Part shown: piece by piece, positions 21,768-28,710 of the stretch | Layout of the letters: each line of letters begins with the position of its first letter | Numbering within the stretch: the stretch's first letter is position 1 | Virus record (IMG/VR): IMGVR_UViG_3300040809_001246 | Location: 1 to 29,772 of that record | Source of the DNA: a virus | Length of the DNA stretch: 29,772 nt | Strand: one strand, 5' to 3' | Translations under genes and position numbers: made by a program | Notes under the pieces: model-generated | Seen by the model: only the letters and a program-made list of their open reading frames with translations | Database searches by the model: none | What the model was told of the DNA's origin: nothing

Positions 21768-23647
21768 CAATCACAAGAGAAATAGCGCTTAAGTACTACA
21801 AAGCAGGCTTTCATGTTGTACCGGTAGGGCCTGACAAGCGGCCGCTGTGCAAGTGGAAGCAATACCAGACAGCGCAAACAGCAGAGGACGTACACCGGTT
21901 GTGGCAGTCTCCTTCATGGGGCATAGCTGCAATAACAGGCATAAACGGATTGGAGTGTATTGATGTGGACGAGAAGTACGATGTGAACGGCGATTTGTTT
22001 CTCCGGTATCAGCGCATGAATGACAAATACAGCGATGGCTCGATAGCATTCCCTTACCTGACGGTGTGCAGCACTATGAACGGCGGGTATCATATCTTCT
22101 ACAAATGCGATGCCGTGCAGGGTAATCAGAAGCTTGCAATGCGCCCTGCAACCGCTGAAGAAATGAATAAGCATAACGCCTCAGCTACAAAGAAACTAGA
22201 CAACCCTAACAGGCTTCCACAGGTGCTTATTGAAACACGCGGTGAAGGCGGCTACGTACTTATCACTCCCACCCCTGGCTATAGCGTTGAATATGGCGCA
22301 ATGAAAAGCATACCTGAGATAACGCAAGAACAGCGTTACAATCTGTTGATGAACGCTCGAAGGTTTGACGAGGTGGAAGTGCCGGCATCAGAGATAGATA
22401 TCCAGGCGAAAAAGCAGCCTGTACAGAATGGCAAAACCCCGTGGGATGACTATAATGAAAAACAGGATATTATAAGCCTTCTTGAGAGCTACGGATGGTC
22501 AGTAGTCTATGAAGATAGCGCAAGGGTGCACATGCTACGGCCGGGAGACTCAAGTACGAAGACATCAGGCAACTATCATAAGCAGCACAATCTTTTCAGG
22601 TGCCATTCTACATCTACCTGCCTGCCTCCCGACAAAAGCCTAACAGCAAGCGCGATATACACCTACTACGAGCATGGCGGTGACTTCAAAGCAGCGACAA
22701 AAGAACTTGCAGGACAGGGATTTGGAGATCAGCAAGTAAGCACACTCACCGTTGATGATCTGCTTAATGATAATACTGAGATCAAGCAGGAGCAGAAAAA
22801 GCAGCAGGCAGAGGATTTGCTTGCATTTGTCAAAAACACAAAATTTGATATTCGCCAGCCTATCAAAGAGGAGGATGCAGTGCTTACATCTACAATATTC
22901 GGTAAGCAATACAAGCTTGCTGGCAAAGGGATGATAGCAGGAGTAGTAGGTGCTCAGAAATCAGGCAAGACCCTTATTACTAGCTGCTTTGTTGCCTCTG
23001 CTCTTTCCGGTAAGCAAAAGCTTACTTTTGACATGGACCTACAGGGCAAAAACGCTATCTACTTTGACACGGAGCAGCCTGAATTTTGGTACAAAAAAAC
23101 GCAGGAGCGGATTCACCGCATGGCTGGCTTGTATGATAACCCTTCTAATTATGAAGCCTACATGCTCAGGAGATTGACAGTAAAGCAGCGCCTTGATGTT
23201 ATAACGCTGATGCTAAGAGGCAGGAAGGATTTGTCAATGATACTTATTGATGGCATTGTTGACCTATGCGAGAATTTCAATGATGAGGGAAAGTCGAGTG
23301 AAACAATTGAGCATTTGATGCGATGGAGCGATGAGACGGGAGCGCTTATTGTGACTGTATTGCACCTGACAAAAAGTGCAGGCTATATGCGTGGGCATCT
23401 TGGCACTGCACTTCAGAACAAGTACGATCTTGGATTGCAAATAGAGAATGACACCGAGCGTGGGGTATATACTATCAAGCACAGAGATAGCCGCTTTGCG
23501 CCATTCCCCGGCTTTGAGTTTCTTCGTGATGATAGAGGGATGCCAGTGCTTGATATCAATGACAGTGACGACGAAGACACCTACCCGGCACAACCAACCA
23601 ATCTAATAACCAAGACGGCTAACTCTGATGAGGATTTGCCGTTCTAA
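21764..23647 (+). CDS. Primase-helicase: Prim-Pol domain plus RecA-like ATPase
   Basis: 627 residues. Residues 1-200 are a bifunctional primase/polymerase (archaeo-eukaryotic primase) domain: GFHVVPVGPDKRPLCKW, the metal-binding DVD (67-69) and GGYHIF (107-112). A middle stretch (225-320) has HKQHNLFRCHSTSTC, perhaps a small metal-binding module. The ATPase has Walker A GAQKSGKT (396-403) and Walker B ILIDG (493-497), then VTVLHLTKS and RGHLGTALQNKYD, as in RepA/DnaB-like phage helicases. The last residues are NSDEDLPF, an SSB-like acidic tip. Together these give the replisome core of the phage. Confidence 0.9.
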   Translation: MTITREIALKYYKAGFHVVPVGPDKRPLCKWKQYQTAQTAEDVHRLWQSPSWGIAAITGINGLECIDVDEKYDVNGDLFLRYQRMNDKYSDGSIAFPYLTVCSTMNGGYHIFYKCDAVQGNQKLAMRPATAEEMNKHNASATKKLDNPNRLPQVLIETRGEGGYVLITPTPGYSVEYGAMKSIPEITQEQRYNLLMNARRFDEVEVPASEIDIQAKKQPVQNGKTPWDDYNEKQDIISLLESYGWSVVYEDSARVHMLRPGDSSTKTSGNYHKQHNLFRCHSTSTCLPPDKSLTASAIYTYYEHGGDFKAATKELAGQGFGDQQVSTLTVDDLLNDNTEIKQEQKKQQAEDLLAFVKNTKFDIRQPIKEEDAVLTSTIFGKQYKLAGKGMIAGVVGAQKSGKTLITSCFVASALSGKQKLTFDMDLQGKNAIYFDTEQPEFWYKKTQERIHRMAGLYDNPSNYEAYMLRRLTVKQRLDVITLMLRGRKDLSMILIDGIVDLCENFNDEGKSSETIEHLMRWSDETGALIVTVLHLTKSAGYMRGHLGTALQNKYDLGLQIENDTERGVYTIKHRDSRFAPFPGFEFLRDDRGMPVLDINDSDDEDTYPAQPTNLITKTANSDEDLPF

Positions 23648-23657
23648 AACGGGAGCA

Positions 23658-24137
23658 ATGACACTAATCGGCATAGACCCGGCATTCCGAAAATCCGGCT
23701 TCGCTATCTGTATTATTGATGAGGATGGCGAGGCGCAAGGCAAGATGTTCAAAAGCTTTTTGGACTTCCTGCGATGGCTGACAACGCCAGGTGAAGCTCC
23801 TGAGCGTGCAATAATAGGTATTGAAAATAGCAACCTGCAAAACGTCACTTTCGACATGAAAGGCACTAAAGGCATGGTAGCTAAAATCAGCCGCAACGTT
23901 GGCGCTAATCAAGCAGCAAGCCAGTACACGGTTGATGCCTGCAGATGGCATTACGGCGATAAGTATGTCTTCGAGGTAAGCCCTAAACAGAAAGGCGCGA
24001 AATGGACTCAAAAGATGTTCAGGGCTGTTGCAAAATCGAATAAGCACACTATCGTTGGTAGGTTCAATCAGGACCAAAGAGACGCCTATCAAATAGCAAT
24101 TGCAGCAAAGAACCTTGCAAAACTTGCTAGATTGTAA
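23658..24137 (+). CDS. RuvC-like Holliday junction resolvase
   Basis: 159 residues starting at MTLIGIDPAFRKSGFAI; a longer frame from 23628 would overlap the primase-helicase end. The RNase H-fold acidic residues are visible: D in IGIDPAF, E in IIGIENSNLQ, and the late D pair in NQDQRDAYQIAIAA. SPKQKGAKWTQKMF matches phage RuvC-like enzymes. It would cut branched DNA before packaging. It follows the primase-helicase by 10 bp. Confidence 0.87.
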   Translation: MTLIGIDPAFRKSGFAICIIDEDGEAQGKMFKSFLDFLRWLTTPGEAPERAIIGIENSNLQNVTFDMKGTKGMVAKISRNVGANQAASQYTVDACRWHYGDKYVFEVSPKQKGAKWTQKMFRAVAKSNKHTIVGRFNQDQRDAYQIAIAAKNLAKLARL

Positions 24138-24187
24138 AATTATAATTAAATTGCATTGTATTACATAACAACCAAAATCAATTAATA

Positions 24188-24478
24188 ATGAGCATGAACC
24201 ACATGAACCCCGACAATAACTGGGAAGACGACTACTACTCCCGCAAGCACCGCAGCCGGACCGTAATATCGGGCTATCTAGTCTGGCTAATCGGCGCTGT
24301 TGCAATCTTAGCAGCCCTTAGCCTGCTATTCTCCTGCAACCGCACAATGTTCTCCCCTGAAGTCCTGCAAGGCTATCAGCCGATTCAGCACGAACGCATC
24401 GCCTGCGATACCCTAATTGACCGGGCGACAGGAGAACTCATCCCGGTATATAACTGCGAGTCATGGCAAGAAAAATAA
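24188..24478 (+). CDS. Small membrane protein, unknown
   Basis: 96 residues. An N/D/H-rich hydrophilic start is followed by a basic patch (SRKHRSRT) and one hydrophobic segment (YLVWLIGAVAILAALSLLF), then a soluble part with two cysteines (ACDTLIDRATGELIPVYNC). The LLFSC stretch resembles a lipobox but comes too far from the N-terminus for a normal lipoprotein signal. A possible envelope role, for example lysis or exclusion, cannot be read from sequence. Confidence 0.65.
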   Translation: MSMNHMNPDNNWEDDYYSRKHRSRTVISGYLVWLIGAVAILAALSLLFSCNRTMFSPEVLQGYQPIQHERIACDTLIDRATGELIPVYNCESWQEK

Positions 24479-24645
24479 CCGTCAACACGGGGAAGTACTA
24501 TTGGGTAAAAACCTGCAAGTCATGCGAGTGGCGCATAGCTGAAGCCTACATATTGGTATTGCACTTGCGCCTTCGGTTCACAGATGGCTGCTGTGTGCCG
24601 CTTGACTCAATACACAGCATTCAAGAAGCAAAACCGCCAAGATGA
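24463..24645 (+). CDS. Small protein, unknown
   Basis: 60 residues, overlapping the previous gene by 16 bp and the next one in ATGA. MARKITVNTGKYYWVKTCKSCEWRIAEAY has a CxxC pair and beta-type pattern; the shape (WR-AE ... DGCCVPLDSIHSI) is common for small phage proteins whose C-terminal half is also beta. Unknown function. Confidence 0.6.
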   Translation: MARKITVNTGKYYWVKTCKSCEWRIAEAYILVLHLRLRFTDGCCVPLDSIHSIQEAKPPR

Positions 24646-24719
24646 ACCGCAACCTATCAGCAGCTACCGAAGTGCTGATCTGGCTGCTAATCGTAGCTGC
24701 AATTACAGCCCTATGGTAG
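24642..24719 (+). CDS. Tiny membrane peptide (25 residues)
   Basis: MNRNLSAATEVL then WLLIVAAITALW: a short hydrophilic head and one hydrophobic helix. The ATG overlaps the previous stop (ATGA) and the stop overlaps the next start (ATGGTAG), so the coupling in a chain of overlapping genes supports a real gene despite its size. Confidence 0.55.
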   Translation: MNRNLSAATEVLIWLLIVAAITALW

Positions 24720-24916
24720 CGCTGCACATCAGCGACATACAAACCGAGCCAGGCACCGAAATTGTCAAGGGTGCAGATGCAACTCGCGCCACCTGCTTTT
24801 TCGTTGCTTGGTATTCGGAAAGCAAAAAGACCATATACATTAACTGCTCGGACCCTAAAAAGCTGCTTCCACCTGATGTGGAGCGCATAGGGTTTCGGAA
24901 AAATAAAAAGCGATGA
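24713..24916 (+). CDS. Small protein, unknown
   Basis: 67 residues from the ATG at 24713, chosen because it overlaps the preceding tiny gene by 7 bp; the longer frame from 24584 would run through two other genes. Contains CFFVAWYSESKKTIYINCSDPKK, probably beta, and a basic end. Overlaps the next ATG by four bases. Confidence 0.6.
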   Translation: MVALHISDIQTEPGTEIVKGADATRATCFFVAWYSESKKTIYINCSDPKKLLPPDVERIGFRKNKKR

Positions 24917-25158
24917 TAATAGACCCTTACATCTTGGTAGATAGTCCTGAGCTGTCTTATCGCTATAAAATCGAGTACAGCAGAGCGCATGTCATTTGGC
25001 GCAACGGGCATGAGCATTGGTTCATTCTTGAAGATGAGGGATGGACATCTCGCAAACTCAATACGCATACGGAGACGTTGCAGGAGAGTATTACCAACTA
25101 CTCGACATTTTACGCTGACAAGGTAGATTATCGGGATTCAATCATTAATGACTTATGA
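24913..25158 (+). CDS. Small protein, unknown
   Basis: 81 residues, coupled at both ends by four-base overlaps. ELSYRYKIEYSRAHVIWRNG and HEHWFILEDEGWTSRKL alternate polar and aromatic residues, so beta-rich. The C-terminus is acidic. No family recognised. Confidence 0.6.
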   Translation: MIIDPYILVDSPELSYRYKIEYSRAHVIWRNGHEHWFILEDEGWTSRKLNTHTETLQESITNYSTFYADKVDYRDSIINDL

Positions 25159-25520
25159 TAACTCAAGAATTTATTGACAAGGCATTAGAAAGGGCATGGA
25201 AGAACAACCCGGATGCGCCTATTTTTGACACCGAGAGCGAGCTGTACCGGGATATATCCCGTCAGCTTGACCCGATTAACTTCGGCTACTACGGTGAGGT
25301 CGGTGGCCCTGATGAGCACTATATCCACGCTCATGAGCCGCTTGGCTGGGTACAAGGTGAGCCGTTCATCCTGACTGATGAAGATGATGCAATCGCGCTG
25401 TCGTCTTGGGATGCAACTTATCACCATCTCAAACAAAATCCTTGGCTAGATGACATTATCTTCATGGAAGCGCTTTATGATATTTTTCAGGAGATGAAGC
25501 GCCTAAAACAAGAACTATGA
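25155..25520 (+). CDS. Small acidic protein, unknown
   Basis: 121 residues, rich in D, E, W and Y (FGYYGEVGGPDEHYIHAHEP, FILTDEDDAIALSSWDATYHH) with a helical, charged end (FQEMKRLKQEL). Starts in the stop of the gene before it and is followed by a four-base overlap. The acidity could suit a DNA mimic, but nothing specific shows that. Confidence 0.62.
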   Translation: MITQEFIDKALERAWKNNPDAPIFDTESELYRDISRQLDPINFGYYGEVGGPDEHYIHAHEPLGWVQGEPFILTDEDDAIALSSWDATYHHLKQNPWLDDIIFMEALYDIFQEMKRLKQEL

Positions 25521-25687
25521 AAGACGAAGCATTCGAAATCCGGCACTTGCGAATGGAAATCAAGCGCGAAAGCGCCTGTGCATGTCATGCTGAGGACATG
25601 GGCAATCATGAGCTTGCAAAAGCCTATCGGGAGGGGTTAAAGGGTAAGAAAAAGAGGCTGAAAGAGTTAGTCGAGCAGCGACAGTAG
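25517..25687 (+). CDS. Short charged helical protein, unknown
   Basis: 56 residues: MKDEAFEIRHLRMEIKRESA then CACHAEDMGNHELAKAYREGL and a lysine-rich end. Reads as two charged helices with a CxC. Start overlaps the previous stop (ATGA). Last gene of the overlapping chain; a 170-bp non-coding stretch with a promoter follows. Confidence 0.62.
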   Translation: MKDEAFEIRHLRMEIKRESACACHAEDMGNHELAKAYREGLKGKKKRLKELVEQRQ

Positions 25688-25794
25688 GAGCGCTGGTGCC
25701 TTTTCTCTTCAGTTACAAACCCTTACCAATCCTGTCTATTCCGTGTGCGGCCTAAAATAAATATACATTAAGTATAAATTAATTAGGGTAAAAC

Positions 25795-25825
25795 TTGCGC
25801 GGTAAATATACTTGGTGTATATTTG
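25795..25825 (+). promoter_or_regulatory. Bacteroidota-type promoter before the cassette region
   Basis: TTG, 20 bp, TATATTTG: exact consensus. Transcription would begin near 25832, with a short leader (ACAAAAGCAATTAGA before the start) shared with the gene at 15330. No terminator with a long T run is seen between here and the first cassette elements, so this promoter could serve several of the genes that follow. Confidence 0.85.
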
Positions 25826-25857
25826 TAACATCAATAACAACAAAAGCAATTAGAATC

Positions 25858-26226
25858 ATGGACGCAGTAAGTATAATACTTGAGCTTAGAGAAAAAGGTT
25901 ACGAACTATCAGATCCTTTTTCTCACACCACAAAAGCTGGTGTATCGCTTGTAAAAAGAAGCGTTAGATTTAACACAAATAAAGGCTGGTCAAGCCTTGA
26001 ATTTGTGTTTGAGTCAGAACTATATCTGTCTTACACAGAGAAGATGGACTCATGTTCTGATGATGGGCTCAGAGCAGAGTATAAAGATGTAAACCTTTCT
26101 AAAAAAGAGGTTTATGGTACTCCTACCATTCAAAATGGAAGGATAGGCCGCTACTCTGCTTACAATCAACACCAAGCTCTTAAGTACTTTAGAGAAGAAA
26201 ACGTAGAAATCCTTCCTAAAGTATAA
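25858..26226 (+). CDS. Unknown protein at the start of the cassette region
   Basis: 122 residues from the ATG at 25858; the frame is open further upstream, but that part contains the promoter. MDAVSIILELREKGYELSDPF begins with a helix; the rest mixes strands (RSVRFNTNKGWSSLEFVFES) and a charged end. A-T rich, and unlike the replication genes to its left in base use. No family recognised. Confidence 0.7.
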   Translation: MDAVSIILELREKGYELSDPFSHTTKAGVSLVKRSVRFNTNKGWSSLEFVFESELYLSYTEKMDSCSDDGLRAEYKDVNLSKKEVYGTPTIQNGRIGRYSAYNQHQALKYFREENVEILPKV

Positions 26227-26233
26227 CAATCAC

Positions 26234-26260
26234 AGCCCCTGCGATAATATCAACGGGGCT
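26234..26260 (+). other. Intercistronic hairpin with conserved 15-nt loop, copy 2
   Basis: AGCCCC/GGGGCT encloses TGCGATAATATCAAC and is followed by AATTCTTTTATT and ATG. The loop matches the leftward copy at 11685-11709 at 13 of 15 bases, both differences being C/T changes. GAT and ATC inside the loop can pair. Confidence 0.72.
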
Positions 26261-26272
26261 AATTCTTTTATT

Positions 26273-26458
26273 ATGGATCAGATAATCAAAATATACCTAG
26301 AAAACCAAACCGAAAAAGCTAATCGGCTTGGTAAACATAGGCAAACATTAATCGCTTGGAAACGCAATCCTTCTCAGGCTAATCTTAATCTTATCGAAGA
26401 AGACCTTAAAGCGCTTCTTCTTTTGATTCAAGAATACAAGGCCGCAAATGCCATGTAA
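26273..26458 (+). CDS. Small HTH-like protein, unknown
   Basis: 61 residues: YLENQTEKANRLGKHRQTLI then AWKRNPSQANLNLIEEDLKALL. The pattern resembles a compact Cro/XRE helix-turn-helix with a second support helix. The stop codon TAA is itself part of the first attC-like R-box (TAAC) of the next element, as often seen for integron cassettes. Confidence 0.65.
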   Translation: MDQIIKIYLENQTEKANRLGKHRQTLIAWKRNPSQANLNLIEEDLKALLLLIQEYKAANAM

Positions 26459-26650
26459 CGGACAGTGCTACACGCTGTACAGGTCTGCCTTCGGGCTGAG
26501 TATGGTGTGTAGCATAGTGTTGTAGGCCTGGATAATTTTAATAGTAAGCCCGGAAAATATGGAGGGCGGCTGACTATAACAACGAGCATCATACCAATAT
26601 TCATGAGTTACTTTTAACCGGGCGGCAGGCAGCGGTAAAAATCAATAAAA
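26454..26650 (+). repeat. Structured intergenic element 1 (attC-like hairpin plus leader domain)
   Basis: Left part: TAAC (26456), 7-nt spacer, GCTACAC (26467) ... GTGTAGC (26507), 5-nt spacer, GTTGTAGG (26519); the top of the stem has a GCC-TTCG-GGC tip. Right part: GCCC-GGAAAATATGGA-GGGC (26548-26567), GAGCATCA, AATATTCAT, CCGGGCGGCAGGCAGCGG, then ATG 132 bp after GTT. The architecture is shared by the four copies that follow. Confidence 0.8.
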
Positions 26651-27493
26651 ATGAAAACAGTAACATCAATCTCAGGCGGAAAAACATCTGCTTATCTTGC
26701 TACTCATTATTCTTCTGATTACAATGTATTTTCGCTTGTAAGAATTGAGGATAAAGGTGCCGCGTTTCCAGATAAGAGAATCAGAAAAATGGTTGAGGAT
26801 AAGATACAAAAGCCATTTATTGCTACTGCTGAGGATGATACCATCATTTATACTATCCTTGATCTTGAGCAACATATCGGTAAAAAAATACACTGGGTAT
26901 CAGGTGATACTTTTGATGCTGTTATCCGACAGAAAGGTGGCTATCTTCCAAATAAAATGCAACGGTTCTGCACCTCTGAAATGAAGCTAAAACCTATATT
27001 TTATTGGTGGGCAGAAACAATAGGTGAACCTATAATAATGCAAATAGGCTACCGTGCAAATGAACAACGGCGGGCAAATACTATGTTATCGAAATGCAAT
27101 GAAAACGGGCTACTTGAATACAAAGCAACGTTTAGCCAACACAAAAACGGAAATCGAAAATGGGAATCTATTGAATGGCAAAAACCATCTTTCCCATTAA
27201 TTGATTATGCTGTTTTTCGTGACCAGATAGAAAATTATTGGGCAGGACAAACCGTTCGTTTTGCTGATTACAACAACTGTGTTGGCTGCTTCCATCGCAA
27301 TCCATTGTTTCTTCGGAAGATGTGGGATAAACATCCTCAAAAGATGGATTGGTTTGCATCAAAAGAAACAGGGTCAAAAAAACCTCAGTGGAGGGCTGAT
27401 ATTTCTTATTCAAAAATAAAGCGGCACCGGATGCAGTTTGAGTTAGAATTATCTGAATTTTCGGAATGTGACTCTGGGTACTGTGGATATTGA
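26651..27493 (+). CDS. PP-loop ATPase, PAPS-reductase-like family
   Basis: 280 residues. SISGGKTSAYLATHYS (from residue 6) holds the PP-loop SGGKTS that binds the ATP phosphates. NKMQRFCTSEMKLKPI near 107-120 matches the RxC-T-x-x-x-K stretch of phage PAPS-reductase-like proteins; NNCVGCFHRNPLFLRKM near 210 is a CxxC with basic residues, and the end SECDSGYCGY adds two cysteines. Such proteins adenylate or thiolate a substrate; relatives include IbrA, DndC and tRNA-thiolating enzymes. Here it is a stand-alone gene between elements 1 and 2. A role in nucleic-acid modification or defence escape is possible but not shown. Confidence 0.82.
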   Translation: MKTVTSISGGKTSAYLATHYSSDYNVFSLVRIEDKGAAFPDKRIRKMVEDKIQKPFIATAEDDTIIYTILDLEQHIGKKIHWVSGDTFDAVIRQKGGYLPNKMQRFCTSEMKLKPIFYWWAETIGEPIIMQIGYRANEQRRANTMLSKCNENGLLEYKATFSQHKNGNRKWESIEWQKPSFPLIDYAVFRDQIENYWAGQTVRFADYNNCVGCFHRNPLFLRKMWDKHPQKMDWFASKETGSKKPQWRADISYSKIKRHRMQFELELSEFSECDSGYCGY

Positions 27494-27496
27494 TTA

Positions 27497-27717
27497 TAAC
27501 TTATTAGCTGCCTGCCCTGGCATACACCGGCCTAGCTATGCGCAGTGCGACGTAGGAGCATGGCGTATGGCGAAATGGTGTGTGCAGTGCATACAAATAG
27601 TCATACGACGACCGACGATAGGAGGGAGAGACAAGAAACCCACAACGGGTATTACAATAACTGTTTCCTGTTTATTCAACGATGTGTAGAGCAGGGGCGA
27701 AGCAAATAGTAAAAATT
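27497..27717 (+). repeat. Structured intergenic element 2 (diverged copy)
   Basis: Begins just after the previous stop. Long stem GCATACACC (27520) ... GGTGTGTGC (27577) with an inner GCTATGCGC/GCGTATGGC arm and a 5-nt spacer on the 3' side; the R boxes at the expected places are degenerate. The right part keeps GACGATAGGA flanked by CC/GG and CCC-ACAA-CGGG-TATTA, aligned to the same places in the other copies. ATG follows 127 bp after the stem region. Confidence 0.65.
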
Positions 27718-27861
27718 ATGGTGACTAAAATACTAAAAAGCGGATACTGCAATTTGATAATGGCTTACTATGTTGATTACATAGATGATATTAATGGTAA
27801 GACACGGATTTATTTCGATTACATACATGAGCGAAATAAGTTTATATCTGATAATCAATAA
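27718..27861 (+). CDS. Small unknown protein between elements 2 and 3
   Basis: 47 residues: MVTKILKSGYCNLIMAYYVD then YIDDINGKTRIYFDYIHERN, aromatic and charged, looks like a small alpha-beta protein. It starts where the other cassettes start relative to their element and stops 78 bp before the next element's hairpin region. Base composition is A-T rich like the neighbours. Its size puts it near the limit, but the element spacing supports the call. Confidence 0.55.
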   Translation: MVTKILKSGYCNLIMAYYVDYIDDINGKTRIYFDYIHERNKFISDNQ

Positions 27862-27913
27862 TTTTTATTACGCACAATACTTATCTATGTTCAGTAGCTT
27901 ATTGAATATAGTT

Positions 27914-28129
27914 CTTCGCGCCCTGCGGAGCATTGCACACACCGTGCAGAGCTACACGCAGGGCAGGATCAGCGTTGGGTCGAGCGCCTTGTGTGTAGCG
28001 TGTAGTTAGGTACAGGCATACCAATAGATGCTCGGCTGGCGGACAATAGGGAGCCAGCTAAAGGAACCCTACTCGGGCATCAATCTTATTCATAGAATCT
28101 TTTCATCAGGCAAGCGAGTAATAAAGTAA
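27914..28129 (+). repeat. Structured intergenic element 3
   Basis: Left part: GTGCAGA (27944), GCTACAC (27951) ... GTGTAGC (27993), GTGTA, GTTAGGTAC (28005). The 5' R-box is degenerate (CACC), and GCCCTGCG/CGCAGGGC (27920/27957) offers an alternative stem. Right part: GCTGGC-GGACAATAGGGA-GCCAGC (28035-28058), CCCTACTCGGGCATCA, TTATTCAT. An ATG stands 125 bp after GTT but opens only a 22-codon frame. Confidence 0.78.
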
Positions 28130-28151
28130 ATGTTAAAGTTTACGAAAATAC

Positions 28152-28182
28152 TTGACAAAGTAAATAATATCACTTACATTTG
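28152..28182 (+). promoter_or_regulatory. Bacteroidota-type promoter inside the array
   Basis: TTG, 20 bp, TACATTTG: exact consensus, right after element 3. It drives the next two genes and possibly the cassettes downstream. Transcripts would start about 25 nt before the ATG at 28215. Confidence 0.85.
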
Positions 28183-28199
28183 TATCATCAGTTAATCAT

Positions 28200-28217
28200 T
28201 AAAACATTTACATCATG
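28200..28217 (+). repeat. 18-bp leader repeat TAAAACATTTACATCATG, copy 1
   Basis: Ends in the ATG of the acidic protein. Identical over 18 bp with copy 2 at 28472-28489, which ends in the ATG of the XRE gene. Confidence 0.8.
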
Positions 28218-28436
28218 ACTGTTTACAACGAAATCTTAGCACATTACGACAACAATCAAACTCGCAACCATTATAATAATACAGTTGCGGCAATGAGTGA
28301 TTCTGAAGGAGTAGAATCATATGATGATGCAGTAAAAAATATTGCTTCTGCTGTTCATGAGAATAACGGCAATTTAGATGATGCAATAGCAATGTATGAT
28401 AGTATGATTGCAAGTCTTCAGGATTACATCAACTAA
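28215..28436 (+). CDS. Small acidic protein, unknown
   Basis: 73 residues, acidic and rich in N, D, A and Y (MTVYNEILAHYDNNQTRNHY, then VKNIASAVHENNGNLDDAIA). Helical by pattern, soluble, no cysteine. It begins at the ATG of TAAAACATTTACATCATG, an 18-bp leader repeated at the next gene. Together with the following XRE gene it could form a regulator pair, but no toxin or antitoxin family can be named. Confidence 0.68.
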   Translation: MTVYNEILAHYDNNQTRNHYNNTVAAMSDSEGVESYDDAVKNIASAVHENNGNLDDAIAMYDSMIASLQDYIN

Positions 28437-28443
28437 ATCAAAA

Positions 28444-28472
28444 AGCCCGGTCTGGTCAATCCATTCCGGGCT
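28444..28472 (+). other. Intercistronic hairpin, 15-nt loop of another sequence
   Basis: AGCCCGG/CCGGGCT with the loop TCTGGTCAATCCATT, again 15 nt with an inner GG/CC pair and a TCT/ATT internal loop. It ends at the repeated leader of the next gene. Similar form but not the same loop as the copies at 11685 and 26234. Confidence 0.55.
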
Positions 28473-28489
28473 AAAACATTTACATCATG
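28472..28489 (+). repeat. 18-bp leader repeat TAAAACATTTACATCATG, copy 2
   Basis: Ends in the ATG of the XRE-type gene. Two identical leaders suggest a duplicated translation-start region that could bind a common regulator. Confidence 0.8.
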
Positions 28490-28699
28490 CCCAATTTAAG
28501 CCTTAAAGAATACAGAAACAAATACAACTATACTCAGTCTCAAATCGGCGAAATGTTAGACACCGTGAAACAGGTTGTCTACAAGTACGAAAAGGGGCAA
28601 ATCCCTTCTCCTGAGAAACTACTGTTGATGTTGAAAATGCCTCATGTCCAGGGCATCAACATCAATCTAAAAGGTGAGTTTTTCTTAATCACCAAATAG
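28487..28699 (+). CDS. XRE-family (Cro/CI-type) transcription regulator
   Basis: 70 residues. LKEYRNKYNYTQSQIGEMLDTVKQVVYKYEKGQIPSPEKL is a complete XRE helix-turn-helix (helices 1-4: RNKY, TQSQIGEML, KQVVYKYEKG). The last 25 residues (MPHVQGININLKGEFFLITK) are a short strand-rich end. Size and form fit a phage Cro-like regulator or the antitoxin of a toxin-antitoxin pair. Positioned before element 4. Confidence 0.86.
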   Translation: MPNLSLKEYRNKYNYTQSQIGEMLDTVKQVVYKYEKGQIPSPEKLLLMLKMPHVQGININLKGEFFLITK

Positions 28700-28710
28700 C
28701 GAGCGCTTGT

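Noticed and set aside
24584-24712. Upstream extension of the small gene that starts at 24713
   Set aside because: It would run through two other overlapping small genes; the ATG at 24713 with a 7-bp overlap fits the chain of coupled genes better.
15330-25687. An integrase or excisionase that would show a prophage or an integron
   Set aside because: I looked for the R...HxxR...Y pattern of tyrosine recombinases and the serine recombinase N-terminus in all frames of plausible length and found none in the window.
28130-28195. 22-codon frame starting at the ATG that ends element 3
   Set aside because: The promoter TTG-N20-TACATTTG lies inside it and there is no protein-like pattern; I treat it as a non-coding remnant of a cassette start.
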